Of a stretch of 64,000 bases of DNA, positions 16,619 through 25,307 are shown in pieces. The stretch is taken from positions 496,001 through 560,000 of the forward strand of contig NZ_JNIO01000008.1 of assembly GCF_000702545.1 (NCBI RefSeq), written 5' to 3'. The DNA is from Selenomonas sp. AB3002. Its GTDB lineage: Bacteria; Bacillota; Negativicutes; Selenomonadales; Selenomonadaceae. Numbering within the stretch: the first letter of the stretch is position 1; every line of letters starts with the position of its first letter. The notes beneath the pieces are model-generated. The model did not search any database, was not told the origin of the DNA, and was given only the letters and a program-made list of their open reading frames with translations. Both the position numbers and the translations under genes were made by a program.

Positions 16619-17153
16619 GATATTTGCTGTCATGTTCGGTTTTGTGATGCTGATGGGGCTGGCCAGGCCTCAGCAGGTGCTGGCCTATGAGGATTCTGAG
16701 ATCGTCTATAGCGAAGTGGCAGGAAAGCTGGGGCAGTCTGATGAGGCTGCCTGGCTGACGGACGCCATCCTCTACGCTGGGGATTTGTATGGCGTGGATC
16801 CGCTTCTGCTGACAGCGGTTATGGAAGCAGAAAGCGGTTTTTCCATGAGCAGTTTTTCTCCTGCAGGAGCTTGCGGCTATATGCAGCTGATGCCAGGAAC
16901 TGCGGCCAGCCTCGGGGTTGACCGCTATAATCCCTTGGAGAATGTTCTGGGAGGAGCATCATATTTGCGCACCCAGATGGAGCGCTTTGCCGGGGATGGA
17001 GACTATGGCCTGACGGAAGCCGTGGCTGCTTACAATGCCGGGGGAGGAGCCATAGAGAAGTACGGCGGTGTGCCTCCCTACGGTGAGACGATTAGCTACG
17101 TGGGCAGGATTAGCGAAATCTATAGCTGGCTGCTGGTCCTGGCAGAAGAATAA
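16608..17153 (+). CDS. Exported lytic transglycosylase (VirB1-like)
   Basis: The enzyme cleaves peptidoglycan to let the secretion machine pass. A signal peptide (MFGFVMLMGLARPQQVLA) is followed by a soluble lytic transglycosylase domain: the catalytic Glu in VMEAESGFSMSSFSPAGA, then GYMQLMPGTA, NPLENVLGGASYL and AVAAYNAGGGAIEKYGG. I choose TTG at 16608 as the start because AAGGAGGAG sits 6 bases upstream and the signal peptide then begins correctly. Confidence 0.88.
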   Translation: MAFRIFAVMFGFVMLMGLARPQQVLAYEDSEIVYSEVAGKLGQSDEAAWLTDAILYAGDLYGVDPLLLTAVMEAESGFSMSSFSPAGACGYMQLMPGTAASLGVDRYNPLENVLGGASYLRTQMERFAGDGDYGLTEAVAAYNAGGGAIEKYGGVPPYGETISYVGRISEIYSWLLVLAEE

Positions 17154-17220
17154 GTTGGCTGGATAGCACTGCAGGTGCAAGGCAGATGACTGATTAAACA
17201 TAATGTGGGGAGGGTTGATT

Positions 17221-18003
17221 GTGCTTGAACTGAAAGGCAAATTAAAAAAGGGCAGTGTGGCTTTGATGGCGGCGCTGTCTTTCCTGTGCGTGACACCCAG
17301 GGCTGAGGCTGCAGTGCTGGTATATGATGCAGAAAATGTGGCTCAGGCTATCAAGACGGCCATCACTACGGTTAATATTCTCACCAACGAGGAAAAGCAG
17401 CTGCTCTTGATGATACTCAACATGAAGAAGCTGGATGCCAACAGTCTCCTGAAGTATCTCTCCAATATGGCCTCAATTGAGCGTTATCCTTTGGATGAGA
17501 AGGAAGCGCAAATAGGCGTGCTCTCCACCAAGGGCACCACAGATTCTTTCTGGCAGCAGAACTTCAGGAATATCGAGTCTGTCATCAATGGCAGGATGAC
17601 AGTTATGGATGCATATTATGCGGGGCAGGCTGCTTACAAGGCAGAAGCTGATACCAACAACGATACTGTAAGGTCGGCCAGGCTGACTCAGGATATGGCA
17701 GACAAGCTGTCTGAGCAGACCATGGAAGCCTTGGAAAGCTCACAGAAGGCAGAGGGTAATCTGCAGGCTGTACAGGCCAATACACAGGTGTTGGGGGCAG
17801 GAGTTATGTCCCTGATACAGAGCAATAACCTGCTGGGCAGCATGACCGCAGCCCAGGCGGTGAAGTACCAAAGGGAATTGCAGGAAGAGGTCACAGCCAA
17901 GCGTATCAATGAGAGTACGGCTGAGAAACTGGCAGAGCGGGTGAAGAATTGCAGGATGCAGCCTATGAGCTATGAGGATTTTCGGCGGAAGATGGGCTAT
18001 TGA
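17221..18003 (+). CDS. VirB5/TrbJ-like conjugation protein
   Basis: The start at GTG 17221 follows GGGGAGGG. A signal peptide (VALMAALSFLCVTPRAEA, cut before AVLVYDAENV) precedes a long, mostly alpha-helical periplasmic protein with heptad-like segments (ADKLSEQTMEALESSQKAEG, VTAKRINESTAEKLAERVKN). This matches the TrbJ/VirB5 family, minor pilus or stalk components. The position between the transglycosylase and TrbL/VirB6 genes is the standard order. Confidence 0.75.
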   Translation: MLELKGKLKKGSVALMAALSFLCVTPRAEAAVLVYDAENVAQAIKTAITTVNILTNEEKQLLLMILNMKKLDANSLLKYLSNMASIERYPLDEKEAQIGVLSTKGTTDSFWQQNFRNIESVINGRMTVMDAYYAGQAAYKAEADTNNDTVRSARLTQDMADKLSEQTMEALESSQKAEGNLQAVQANTQVLGAGVMSLIQSNNLLGSMTAAQAVKYQRELQEEVTAKRINESTAEKLAERVKNCRMQPMSYEDFRRKMGY

Positions 18004-18032
18004 TAGTGGGGTGTGAAGATAGGTGAGTATGG

Positions 18033-19682
18033 ATGAGAAAATATAGCCTGATTCCTTTGCTGGCCATGGCTGCATGGCTGATGCTGCCGGATGCGGCCAT
18101 GGCTGCGGATTCCAGTGCTCTGGCCTGGCGGACTCCTTTGCAAGCATTGCGGGATAACATTACGGATACCTTTGTCCCCGCGGTACTAAATATCATGATT
18201 GCTGTCACGGGTCTCATGGTTGTGTTTGGGGATTCAAATCACAAGCGGTTTCTGAACGTTGTGCTGGGGACAGCCATGGCGGCACAGATCTTCTACGCAC
18301 TGCAGGCTTTCGGTCTTGGCAGCATCTTGAATCCGGCGGTGTCTGTGGTGGTAAGCCCTGTGGATCTGACCTCCATCCAGATAACGGACAATGTTGAGGA
18401 TTTTAATCCTCTCAGTGGCTTCATGCGTGAGTTCATCAAGATTATTGACAGAGGTTCCACTGTACTGGTGGGCTATGCCCTGGAACTGATGGGCTTTCTG
18501 GTGGTCATAGATGTGGCCATTGCTTTGGTGCTGGGACTGGCCAATGAGGATAAGATTCGTTATATCGTAGTGATGGTGCTGAAAGTTGGCTTTTTCATGT
18601 TCCTCATTGAAAACTGGGTTGGGGGCAGCTACCAGATTACCCATGCTATCATGTCAAGCTTTGAAAAGCTTGGGTTCCTTGCTTCAGGCACTGGCAATAT
18701 GTATCTGCCTGACAGCATCATCCAGAATGGCATGACTTCATTCAGCGCCATCTGGGGCAATATTTCCTTGTTGGGCATGTCCAGTCTTGGGGCATTGATT
18801 GGGGATCTGGTCATTGCTTTCACTGTGCTGATCACAACTTTCCTCACCGGCGTGGAAATGTTTATGGCCAGGATTGAATTCTGGGTGGTTTCCCTTATTA
18901 CCGTGATTCTGCTGCCATTTGCCATGCATGAACGTACCAGTTTCCTGGCGGAGAAGGCCATAGGAGCGGTATTTTCGCTGGGGATCAAGGTGGCGGTCAT
19001 TGCCTTTTTGACGGCAGTGACCTGCCCGCTCCTGGCGACTTTTTCCAAGCAGATTAGTGACCAGGCAGCTGCCAATGAGGATTTATTGGAGCTTAGTGCT
19101 CTGCTGCAGCTGATGCTTGCCTGTATCGTGGTCTGCATCATGGTGAAGCGTATCCCCCAGCTTGCTCAGGGGCTTATCTCTGGCAGTCCGTCCCTGACAT
19201 CAGGTGATTTCTACGACACTGCGCCTAGTCCTATGCGGCTTGCCTCCAGGGTGCTGGCTACGGCTGGAGCAGCTTACGGCACCTATAAGATGGCCACCAA
19301 TATGCAGGGCGGCGGTACGGCTCTGAAAGCTGACGGGAATACATCTTGGCTGTCCCAGTCGGCAGGAACATTGAAGAATATGGCCTCTATTCAATGGAAC
19401 AGTCGAAATCCCTTCCTGGCTCAGGAACGAGAGTCAGAGCAGGGTGTGCGGTATATGTATAGCATGATGGCCAACAGCAAGGATATAGACGATACTGCTC
19501 ATGGCAGGAATGACAAGTACGATGAGCAAGGAAATCTCTCCCATGACCACCTGTATGCTGCAACCAATCAGAATTATGGCGCGAAGAACAGGGATGGCAG
19601 CACTGTGCAGGACCGCCGGGGCACCAACCTTACTCATGGCTGGACTCCTGCTCCCAAGACGGAAGAGCAGAGGGACAGGTAG
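18033..19682 (+). CDS. TrbL/VirB6-like polytopic membrane protein, possibly cut short by TAG
   Basis: After a signal peptide (LIPLLAMAAWLMLPDAAMAA) the protein has about seven hydrophobic segments between residues 45 and 370, then a long hydrophilic, probably cytoplasmic or periplasmic, tail with Asn, Gly and Asp. This is the TrbL/VirB6 pattern; the protein forms part of the translocation channel. TAG at 19680-19682 ends the frame, but 21 further sensible codons (beginning EAEKINAIYDSF) continue in frame to a TGA at 19746-19748, directly before the terminator, so TAG looks like a late nonsense mutation. Confidence 0.8.
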   Translation: MRKYSLIPLLAMAAWLMLPDAAMAADSSALAWRTPLQALRDNITDTFVPAVLNIMIAVTGLMVVFGDSNHKRFLNVVLGTAMAAQIFYALQAFGLGSILNPAVSVVVSPVDLTSIQITDNVEDFNPLSGFMREFIKIIDRGSTVLVGYALELMGFLVVIDVAIALVLGLANEDKIRYIVVMVLKVGFFMFLIENWVGGSYQITHAIMSSFEKLGFLASGTGNMYLPDSIIQNGMTSFSAIWGNISLLGMSSLGALIGDLVIAFTVLITTFLTGVEMFMARIEFWVVSLITVILLPFAMHERTSFLAEKAIGAVFSLGIKVAVIAFLTAVTCPLLATFSKQISDQAAANEDLLELSALLQLMLACIVVCIMVKRIPQLAQGLISGSPSLTSGDFYDTAPSPMRLASRVLATAGAAYGTYKMATNMQGGGTALKADGNTSWLSQSAGTLKNMASIQWNSRNPFLAQERESEQGVRYMYSMMANSKDIDDTAHGRNDKYDEQGNLSHDHLYAATNQNYGAKNRDGSTVQDRRGTNLTHGWTPAPKTEEQRDR

Positions 19683-19755
19683 GAAGCAGAGAAAATCAAT
19701 GCCATCTATGACAGCTTCAATGGCAAATTCAACAAGAATAGGCATTGAGCATGCA

Positions 19756-19789
19756 AAAAGAAGTGGTGCAGGGATGCATCACTTCTTTT
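19756..19789 (+). terminator. Terminator after trbL
   Basis: AAAAGAAGTGGTGCA and TGCATCACTTCTTTT pair with one mismatch around a 4-base loop, just after the probable original stop of trbL at 19748. Confidence 0.8.
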
Positions 19790-19811
19790 GTAGGGGGATA
19801 TGGAATTGGGA

Positions 19812-19829
19812 AGGGATAAATGTAGTTTT
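19812..19829 (+). repeat. 18-bp repeat, also at 5867-5884
   Basis: Second copy of AGGGATAAATGTAGTTTT, in the gap between trbL and a minus-strand small gene. Confidence 0.55.
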
Positions 19830-19863
19830 AAGGACTTTGATAGACTTGATGCTGGATTTGGGG

Positions 19864-20100
19864 TCAGCGGACGTATCTGGTGTCAAAGCCCAGGTAGTTG
19901 CCGTGCTCATCCCAGGTGTGGCCGTAGCCCTGCCCACGGGTGCAGTGACGGCTGAAGGGATGACGGCCCCAGATATCGTAGAAAAGGAAGTCTATGATGT
20001 CGCAGAAGGCTAGGCGAACAAGGAAGAAAAGGAACATGCCGCCGAAGAATAGCAGGGCCAGGGCTGCTATAGCAAAAAGGGAGAGAAGTATGATTTTCAT
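19864..20100 (-). CDS. Small membrane protein, 78 aa
   Basis: On the minus strand AGGAGGTGCCCC precedes ATG at 20100. The N-terminal half is a long hydrophobic stretch (ILLSLFAIAALALLFFGGMF followed by LFFLVRLAF), then a polar His/Gly/Arg tail (YGHTWDEHGNYLGFDTRYVR). It is oriented against the conjugation genes and splits them in two. It could be an entry-exclusion or regulatory protein, but nothing in the sequence proves that. Confidence 0.6.
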   Translation of the reverse strand: MKIILLSLFAIAALALLFFGGMFLFFLVRLAFCDIIDFLFYDIWGRHPFSRHCTRGQGYGHTWDEHGNYLGFDTRYVR

Positions 20101-20248
20101 GGGGCACCTCCTGTGAAATGATGAGCAAAGGTGTGACTGCGCCCTCAAAACTACACGCATGAATTGTGCTGTTATGAGGGTCAATGTATTATGCAAGTCC
20201 GCATTGGGTTTTGACTTAAAAGAACGTATATTCTATATCTTAGCATAG

Positions 20249-22057
20249 GTGGAGGGAAAAGTCTGGCTTATGATGTTAATAAAGTGGTTAATTTTTGCGG
20301 TCTGCTTTTCTATTGAGATAGCAATGGGAATGGGACTGGCAGAGGCTGCGGGCTATCACAGCATGATGAATCCCGTGGAGGGGGAGCTGGAGGTAACCTC
20401 GTACTTTGGCTGGCGTACTCATCCTATTTACGGCGCTCAGAAGTTTCATTCCGGCATAGACTTTGGCTATGACTATGGCATGCCCGTCCATGCGGCTGCT
20501 GAAGGTGTGGTCACCACGGCGGGCTGGGTCAGTGGTTATGGGTATCTGGTGGCCATTGACCACGGTGGCAGTCTTGAAACTCTCTATGGCCACAATGAGA
20601 TGCTGGCAGTAACCCCAGGACAAACGGTGAAGATAGGGCAGGTTATCGCCTATGCCGGTTCAACGGGCAATTCTACAGGGCCACATTGTCACTTCGAAGT
20701 ACGGCTCAATGGGGAGCCTGTGAATCCATGGGATTATCTCTCCGGCTCACCTCCCTTCGGGGCTGACGGAATGATGATGGACGGGGACACGGTGGCTGTG
20801 AATTATGATGCCTACTATGATTTCTGCAAGCCAATCCGTGAAATGGAAGAAAAGATTGCTGAGGTCTGCACCAAGGGGCTGTCTATCATACAGGATAGTT
20901 TAAGGTGGCTGTTCTGGGCACTGATGACTATAGATATTGCTCTGCTGGGACTGGGGATGCTTTTGGGAGAAGACAGGAGCGGCATATATATCAGCAGGTG
21001 GCTGGCTGCCAAGTGCCTGTTTTATGGCTTCCTGACCTACATATTCTGGCATTGGGGTGACCTGGCCAATATCCTGCGGGATTACTTTGTGACTATGGGA
21101 GCCTTTGGGGCAGGGAGCAGCTATGATGAAGCCGGGAAGATTCTCTCTGACCCTTCGGCCATTGTAGAAATTGGGGCAAGATATGTAGGCCCGGTCTTTG
21201 AATATCTGGGTACTATGTGGGGCATCAGCCTTATTTACCATCTGCCTACTGTACTGCTGTGTCTGTTGACCATTATCTGTGTGCTGGTTTGCTTCTTTTA
21301 TCTGGGCATTGAGATTGGTCTCAGCTATATAGAGTTTTACTGCACGGCACTGTTTAGCCTGATCAGCTTCAGCTTTACTCCCTTTCAGGGGACACGGAGC
21401 TTTGGCGGCAATGCTGTAACAGGTCTAGTCATGAGCACTGTGAAGCTCATGGTGATGACCATTACAGCCTTGCTGCTGGTGATGGCTTTGCAGGATTCGG
21501 TGCCCGAGGACTACTTTGACACATCGAAAGAAGTGGTTGCCTCTGGGGGAGATTTCCACTCTGTGGAGGAATTTGCCGCAGCCATCCGGCAGGTGGAAAC
21601 GGGAGGGTGTGAAGATCCCTATAACACGCCATCGGCAGATGGCTATGGTTATGGAGCCTATCAGATCAGCTACAGCAACTGGGAGAGTTGGTGCAAGGAG
21701 GCTGGCATCAGCCCAGCCCCGGATATGCCCTGGCCTCCTGAGGTGCAGGACATTGTGGCCAAGCATAAAATGCAGACTCTATACGAACAGTATGGCAGCT
21801 GGCACGATGTTGCTATTGTTTGGAATGCTGGCTCTGTGGTGTCCTGGGATGAGGACTACTGGCAGAAGGTGGCAAACAGCAACGGAGGCACCAGAGTGGA
21901 GAAGACTATCAAGCTGGTGGTGCTGCTGAAGCTGATGTTGGTGGCAGTCTTTGCCATGATATTTGCTCATGGCATAGTGAAGACAATCATGGAGCTGTTT
22001 GCAGGTATTGGTTTTAGGTTCAAGAATCAAGGCATGATAAGGGGGTTTAGAATATGA
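20249..22057 (+). CDS. M23 endopeptidase / transmembrane / lysozyme-like conjugation protein
   Basis: Counting from GTG 20249, a signal segment is followed by an M23 metallopeptidase domain (about 45-165) with zinc-ligand motifs FHSGIDFG (H67, D71) and GPHCHFEV (H146, H148). Four or five membrane segments follow (about 220-420). The C-terminal part (about 440-535) is a transglycosylase-like domain (AAAIRQVETGG, YGYGAYQISYSNWESWC), and a last hydrophobic segment ends the protein. Two wall-cutting domains in one polytopic protein are typical of Gram-positive-type conjugation systems. ATG at 20270 is an alternative start. Confidence 0.82.
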   Translation: MEGKVWLMMLIKWLIFAVCFSIEIAMGMGLAEAAGYHSMMNPVEGELEVTSYFGWRTHPIYGAQKFHSGIDFGYDYGMPVHAAAEGVVTTAGWVSGYGYLVAIDHGGSLETLYGHNEMLAVTPGQTVKIGQVIAYAGSTGNSTGPHCHFEVRLNGEPVNPWDYLSGSPPFGADGMMMDGDTVAVNYDAYYDFCKPIREMEEKIAEVCTKGLSIIQDSLRWLFWALMTIDIALLGLGMLLGEDRSGIYISRWLAAKCLFYGFLTYIFWHWGDLANILRDYFVTMGAFGAGSSYDEAGKILSDPSAIVEIGARYVGPVFEYLGTMWGISLIYHLPTVLLCLLTIICVLVCFFYLGIEIGLSYIEFYCTALFSLISFSFTPFQGTRSFGGNAVTGLVMSTVKLMVMTITALLLVMALQDSVPEDYFDTSKEVVASGGDFHSVEEFAAAIRQVETGGCEDPYNTPSADGYGYGAYQISYSNWESWCKEAGISPAPDMPWPPEVQDIVAKHKMQTLYEQYGSWHDVAIVWNAGSVVSWDEDYWQKVANSNGGTRVEKTIKLVVLLKLMLVAVFAMIFAHGIVKTIMELFAGIGFRFKNQGMIRGFRI

Positions 22058-22878
22058 GGTACAAGAGATTAGCTGTTTCCTGTGGGGTGATTTTGTCGCT
22101 GCTGTTTGCTTAAGTGGCTGAGGCCCGCACGGTTCCCGGGGTGGATGAGCCTTATGACCCGGCGAATTACTACAGCAAGGAGAGCATTTCCTATGCTGAC
22201 AGCAAGCCTTCTGTATTTGCCCTGCGGGATCTGATGCAGGGGACGGTCTATGATTACAAACGGCATCTGAAGAGCATAGATTTCGGCGGAGATTTTGAGA
22301 AATGGTTGGCAACTCTGGTGGACGAGAATATGAAATGGCTCATAGATATGCTTGGGCTGGGAGATAAGGGAGCGTCTGTCTTGGCTGAGTTGGGGGGAAT
22401 CAACCAGAAGGATTTTGGCCCGTTGGATTGGGCTGGAGGCAATAGTATCTTTCTAAGCGATGGCAGCCAGTGGATAAGGACGAAAAAGGATGGTGGTGAG
22501 AGATTTTCCTGGCTGTCCGACACTTACAGGGAGGGCGTAGAAAATGCCAGACTGAATCAGGATGACATGGAGAAGCGAATGGAGCTTATAGAAACAGTGC
22601 TGGAAAACTGCCAGGAGGCAGAGGGGAATATGGAGGCCATGCAGTCAGACACAGAAATGCAGGGGCTGATGAATAATGAGCTGGAGAGGCGCAACCGCAT
22701 GCTCGCCAACCTGGGACTGGTGCAGTCAGCCAGGGAAAGATCGAAGCTGGATGAGGACAGGCGGGCCATGGTAGCTGAAGAGCGGGTCATGACCTTCAGA
22801 GTGAGGAACAGGAACAACATGACGGAGCAGGACAGGGCTGTGGGAGTAAAGGAGGGGCAGGGCTTCAAGGATTTCTGA
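22054..22878 (+). pseudogene. Exported helical conjugation protein with a stop codon in its signal peptide
   Basis: ATG at 22054 overlaps the preceding stop by ATGA and encodes a signal peptide (MRYKRLAVSCGVILSLLFA) that runs into TAA at 22111-22113. The same frame resumes immediately with VAEARTVPGVDEPYDPANYY and continues for 255 codons. The mature part is helical and resembles TrbJ/VirB5 proteins in its coiled segments (ENCQEAEGNMEAMQSDTEM). Unless read through, only an unsecreted product from GTG 22114 could be made. Confidence 0.65.
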
Positions 22879-22921
22879 GTGGTCTAAGCTGATTTTGTGG
22901 CTAGGACAGAACTGGGTGGAA

Positions 22922-22967
22922 AAAATAGCCTCCCTGTGCTAGAATTTAAACATAGGGAGGCTATTTT
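22922..22967 (+). terminator. Terminator of the second conjugation block
   Basis: A 14-bp perfect stem (AAAATAGCCTCCCT with AGGGAGGCTATTTT) lies 43 bases after the last conjugation gene. Confidence 0.8.
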
Positions 22968-23002
22968 ACAAAGGTTGATTGCTTGATAAGGAGTGGGGTA
23001 CC

Positions 23003-23269
23003 ATGTGCCAGGTAGCCATAAATATACCAGAAGCAGTATTGTTTGATAAATGTCTCACACAGGTGAAAGCTGAACAGATGGCAAAAAAGGCGGTAGCTCT
23101 TTATTGCTATGTAAATATGGATGTTTCTATAGGTTATTGCTCAGAAATAGCTGGGATGACAGAAGAAGAGTTCCTGCGTTTTTTAGGTGAGAATAAAGTT
23201 TCCGTGTTCAATTTTGATGATGAAGAAGAGTTCTTGCAGGAGCTGGAAAATGCAGAAAGTCATTGTTAA
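23003..23269 (+). CDS. UPF0175-family antitoxin-like protein
   Basis: The 88-residue protein starts at ATG 23003, after AAGGAGTGG. UPF0175 features are the N-terminal QVAINIPEAVLFD and VALYCYVNMDVSIGYCSEIA, then MTEEEFLRFLGENKVSVFNF. The family forms a two-gene module with DUF3368 PIN-like proteins, as here, where the next gene overlaps by 20 bases. It is probably the DNA-binding antitoxin. Confidence 0.8.
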   Translation: MCQVAINIPEAVLFDKCLTQVKAEQMAKKAVALYCYVNMDVSIGYCSEIAGMTEEEFLRFLGENKVSVFNFDDEEEFLQELENAESHC

Positions 23270-23735
23270 TTCAACCCCTATGATAATTCTAAGCAAAATA
23301 GGACAGATAGATGTTTTGCATACTTTGTTTGGTGAAATCATCATTCCACAGGCAGTATATGATGAAATTACTTATAAGTCCGATGATGCTTGTCGGGTTG
23401 TCAAGGAGACTGATTGGATAAAGGTGGCAAATATCAGTGATACGGCTGATAGGAGCATGTATAAATCAAAGCTCCATGATGGAGAGGTAGAAGTAATGAT
23501 CTTGGCACAAGAGGAGAATGGTGATGTGCTTGTCATAATTGATGACAATACAGCCAAGAAAACTGCCAAGTATCTGGGTTTGAAGGTGACAGGAACATTA
23601 GGGGTACTGCTCATAGCAAAAAGAAGAGGCCATATTGATAGTGTCAAGGCAGTCATTGACTTGATGAAAAGTCACGGTTTTTTTGTCAGTGAGAGAATAG
23701 AGGCTATGGCACTAAAAGCAGCTGGCGAAATTTAA
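23250..23735 (+). CDS. DUF3368 PIN-like toxin
   Basis: The start at 23250 (MQKVIVNSTP) overlaps the antitoxin gene by 20 bases. The PIN-like fold shows in VNSTPMIILSKIGQIDVLH, the acidic HDGEVEVMILAQE, and IIDDNTAKKTAKYLGLKVTG, which supply the acidic residues of a nuclease site. DUF3368 proteins are predicted ribonucleases. The length (161 aa) is normal, so this pair appears intact, unlike the PIN remnant at 2092. Confidence 0.8.
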   Translation: MQKVIVNSTPMIILSKIGQIDVLHTLFGEIIIPQAVYDEITYKSDDACRVVKETDWIKVANISDTADRSMYKSKLHDGEVEVMILAQEENGDVLVIIDDNTAKKTAKYLGLKVTGTLGVLLIAKRRGHIDSVKAVIDLMKSHGFFVSERIEAMALKAAGEI

Positions 23736-23742
23736 TCGAAAT

Positions 23743-23771
23743 TCGGCACTCCTGCATTATGCCGATTTTTT
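23743..23771 (+). terminator. Terminator of the toxin-antitoxin pair
   Basis: TCGGCA pairs with TGCCGA and is followed by six T, directly after the DUF3368 stop. Confidence 0.7.
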
Positions 23772-23785
23772 AGCGAATGAATGAA

Positions 23786-23845
23786 AAAAGAGACTTTGAC
23801 GTTCCATTCTGCCATATAGGCGGGGTGGGGGTCAAAGTCTCTTTT
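23786..23845. terminator. Bidirectional terminator between convergent genes
   Basis: A 15-bp perfect stem (AAAAGAGACTTTGAC with GTCAAAGTCTCTTTT) lies between the plus-strand toxin gene and the minus-strand DUF1653 gene. A closely similar stem recurs at 47876-47935. Confidence 0.75.
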
Positions 23846-23871
23846 ATTCTAATGGGGCCTTCTCCGGCTGA

Positions 23872-24120
23872 CTATTCCTGGCGTTCAATAAGTTCAAAAC
23901 GGTATTTCTGAGTGACCTCAGGGTATTTATGGCGATCAACCTCGCTCATGAACATCTCCAAGGGACGGCAGTAGACGCCATAATCGCCGTAAAGAGCCCG
24001 GTATACTACCATTTGCACGCCGGTTTCTGTGTGCAGGACGGGACATTCGACAATCTCATAAAGCTTATTTTTGAAATGGCGGTAGATTTCACCGTGCCGG
24101 GGGACTATGTCGAGGATTTG
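23872..24120 (-). pseudogene. DUF1653 protein lacking a start codon
   Basis: Reading the minus strand from TGA at 24121-24123 there is an open frame of 82 codons that matches DUF1653 almost end to end: PRHGEIYRHFKNKLYEIVE, VVYRALYGDYGVYCRPLEMF and a final KYRFELIERQE. No ATG, GTG or TTG occurs before the conserved region, so the 5' end appears lost, perhaps through the nearby insertion-sequence end at 24167. A rare start codon (ATA or ATC) cannot be ruled out. Confidence 0.65.
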
Positions 24121-24166
24121 TCAACGACGCAGGGACAGTCAAGACCCGTGAAGATGGGCTGAGTGA

Positions 24167-24183
24167 ATTAATCAACACGCCCT
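24167..24183 (-). repeat. Solitary IS5-family terminal inverted repeat
   Basis: ATTAATCAACACGCCCT is identical to the right terminal repeat of the element at 24346-25149, but no transposase lies next to it on its inner side. It marks a deleted second copy. Confidence 0.65.
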
Positions 24184-24345
24184 AAACTCCCTGTCAATGA
24201 ACAGAAGAACGCCTCTACAAATAAAACCTTTAATTTTTTGTAATATCATCCAGTTTAGCACGTATATTATGATATAAAGAAAAACACAGTCAAGGCCTTC
24301 ATCTGAGGCAGGAGATTAGCTGCCTGATGAAGAAAATATAGGCTT

Positions 24346-25149
24346 AGGGCGTGTTGATTAATGTAAATTTTCAGCATTCTTTTGTATAATCATTCATGAG
24401 GGGAGGTGGCTGTCATGAAAGCACCGCAGAGACGATACGAGATGAGTGATAATGAGTGGAAACGCATTTCCTCTTATTTTCCTGTTAGAAAAGCAGGAAT
24501 CAAAGGCCGTCCTTACAACGATGTTAGAACAACTGTTAACGGCATAATATGGATTGCCCGCAGTGGTGCTCCCTGGCGAGACCGTCCCGAACGTTACGGC
24601 AAATGGAACACGGTATACAAATGCTTTGCAAAATGGCAGGAGTAGGGCGTTTTCGAAAAGGTGTTCCATGAGCTCAGAATAGAGACTGACTTGCAAGACA
24701 TCAGCATTGACAGCACATCCTGCAAGGCCCACCAGCATAGTGCTGGTGCAAAAAAAGGGGGCCTAACAGCGATGTGAGCGAACATATTGGAATCAGCCGT
24801 GGAGGAAAGAACACCAAGGTACATGCCGCAGTAGATGCGTTGGGCTATCCTTTGCATGTCGTACTTTCAGGAGGAAATGTGCACGATTCCTCCGTGGCAA
24901 TAGAATTACTGGAGAATACACCTGTGAATAGATCTGTAATCATGGCTGATAAGGCGTACCGTGGTGAAAACAACCGCACCAAGATAGAGGATATGGGGTG
25001 CACACACTGTATCCCGCCGCATTGCAACACGCTATGAAAAATTAGCTGTACGTTTCCTTGGATTCGTGCATATGTGCTGTGCCTTGATTTGGCTAAAATA
25101 ACACTGAAATAATGAATATTCATCAATATCTAATTAATCAACACGCCCT
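24346..25149 (+). mobile_element. Defective IS5-family insertion sequence
   Basis: Terminal inverted repeats of 17 bases (AGGGCGTGTTGATTAAT and its complement) bound an 804-bp element that encodes a broken DDE transposase. A hairpin (CTTCATC/GATGAAG) lies just outside the left end. Confidence 0.85.
24415..25101 (+). pseudogene. IS5-family transposase, multiply disrupted
   Basis: ATG at 24415 opens a frame with the IS5 N-terminal domain (DNEWKRISSYFPVRKAGIKG, RSGAPWRDRPERYGKWNTVY). TAG at 24643 interrupts an otherwise continuous reading into GVFEKVFHEL and ISIDSTSCKAHQHSAGAKKG. At the AAAAAAAGGGGG run near 24750 the frame shifts to the catalytic part (GGKNTKVHAAVDALGYPLHV, MADKAYRGE). About 30 residues before RIATRYEKLAVRFLGFVHM are deleted. 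The A/G run could be a programmed frameshift site, but the nonsense codon and deletion make the gene dead. Confidence 0.8.
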
Positions 25150-25307
25150 AGTATAACAAATGAGACTGTGCGTCATGGCGATATTTAATGACCAAAGCAA
25201 TCATTCGCTATGCGCATAAGAATATGTGATAGAGGAAGTGATGGAAAAGAAAGCGGGCGGCGGCCCTTAAGCGCGAAGAATTTTCATCATTTTAAGGAGG
25301 TTTTATC

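Noticed and set aside
24735-24765. Programmed frameshift in the IS5-family transposase
   Set aside because: The A/G run is a plausible slip site, but a nonsense codon upstream and a deletion downstream already kill the gene, so no functional claim is made.
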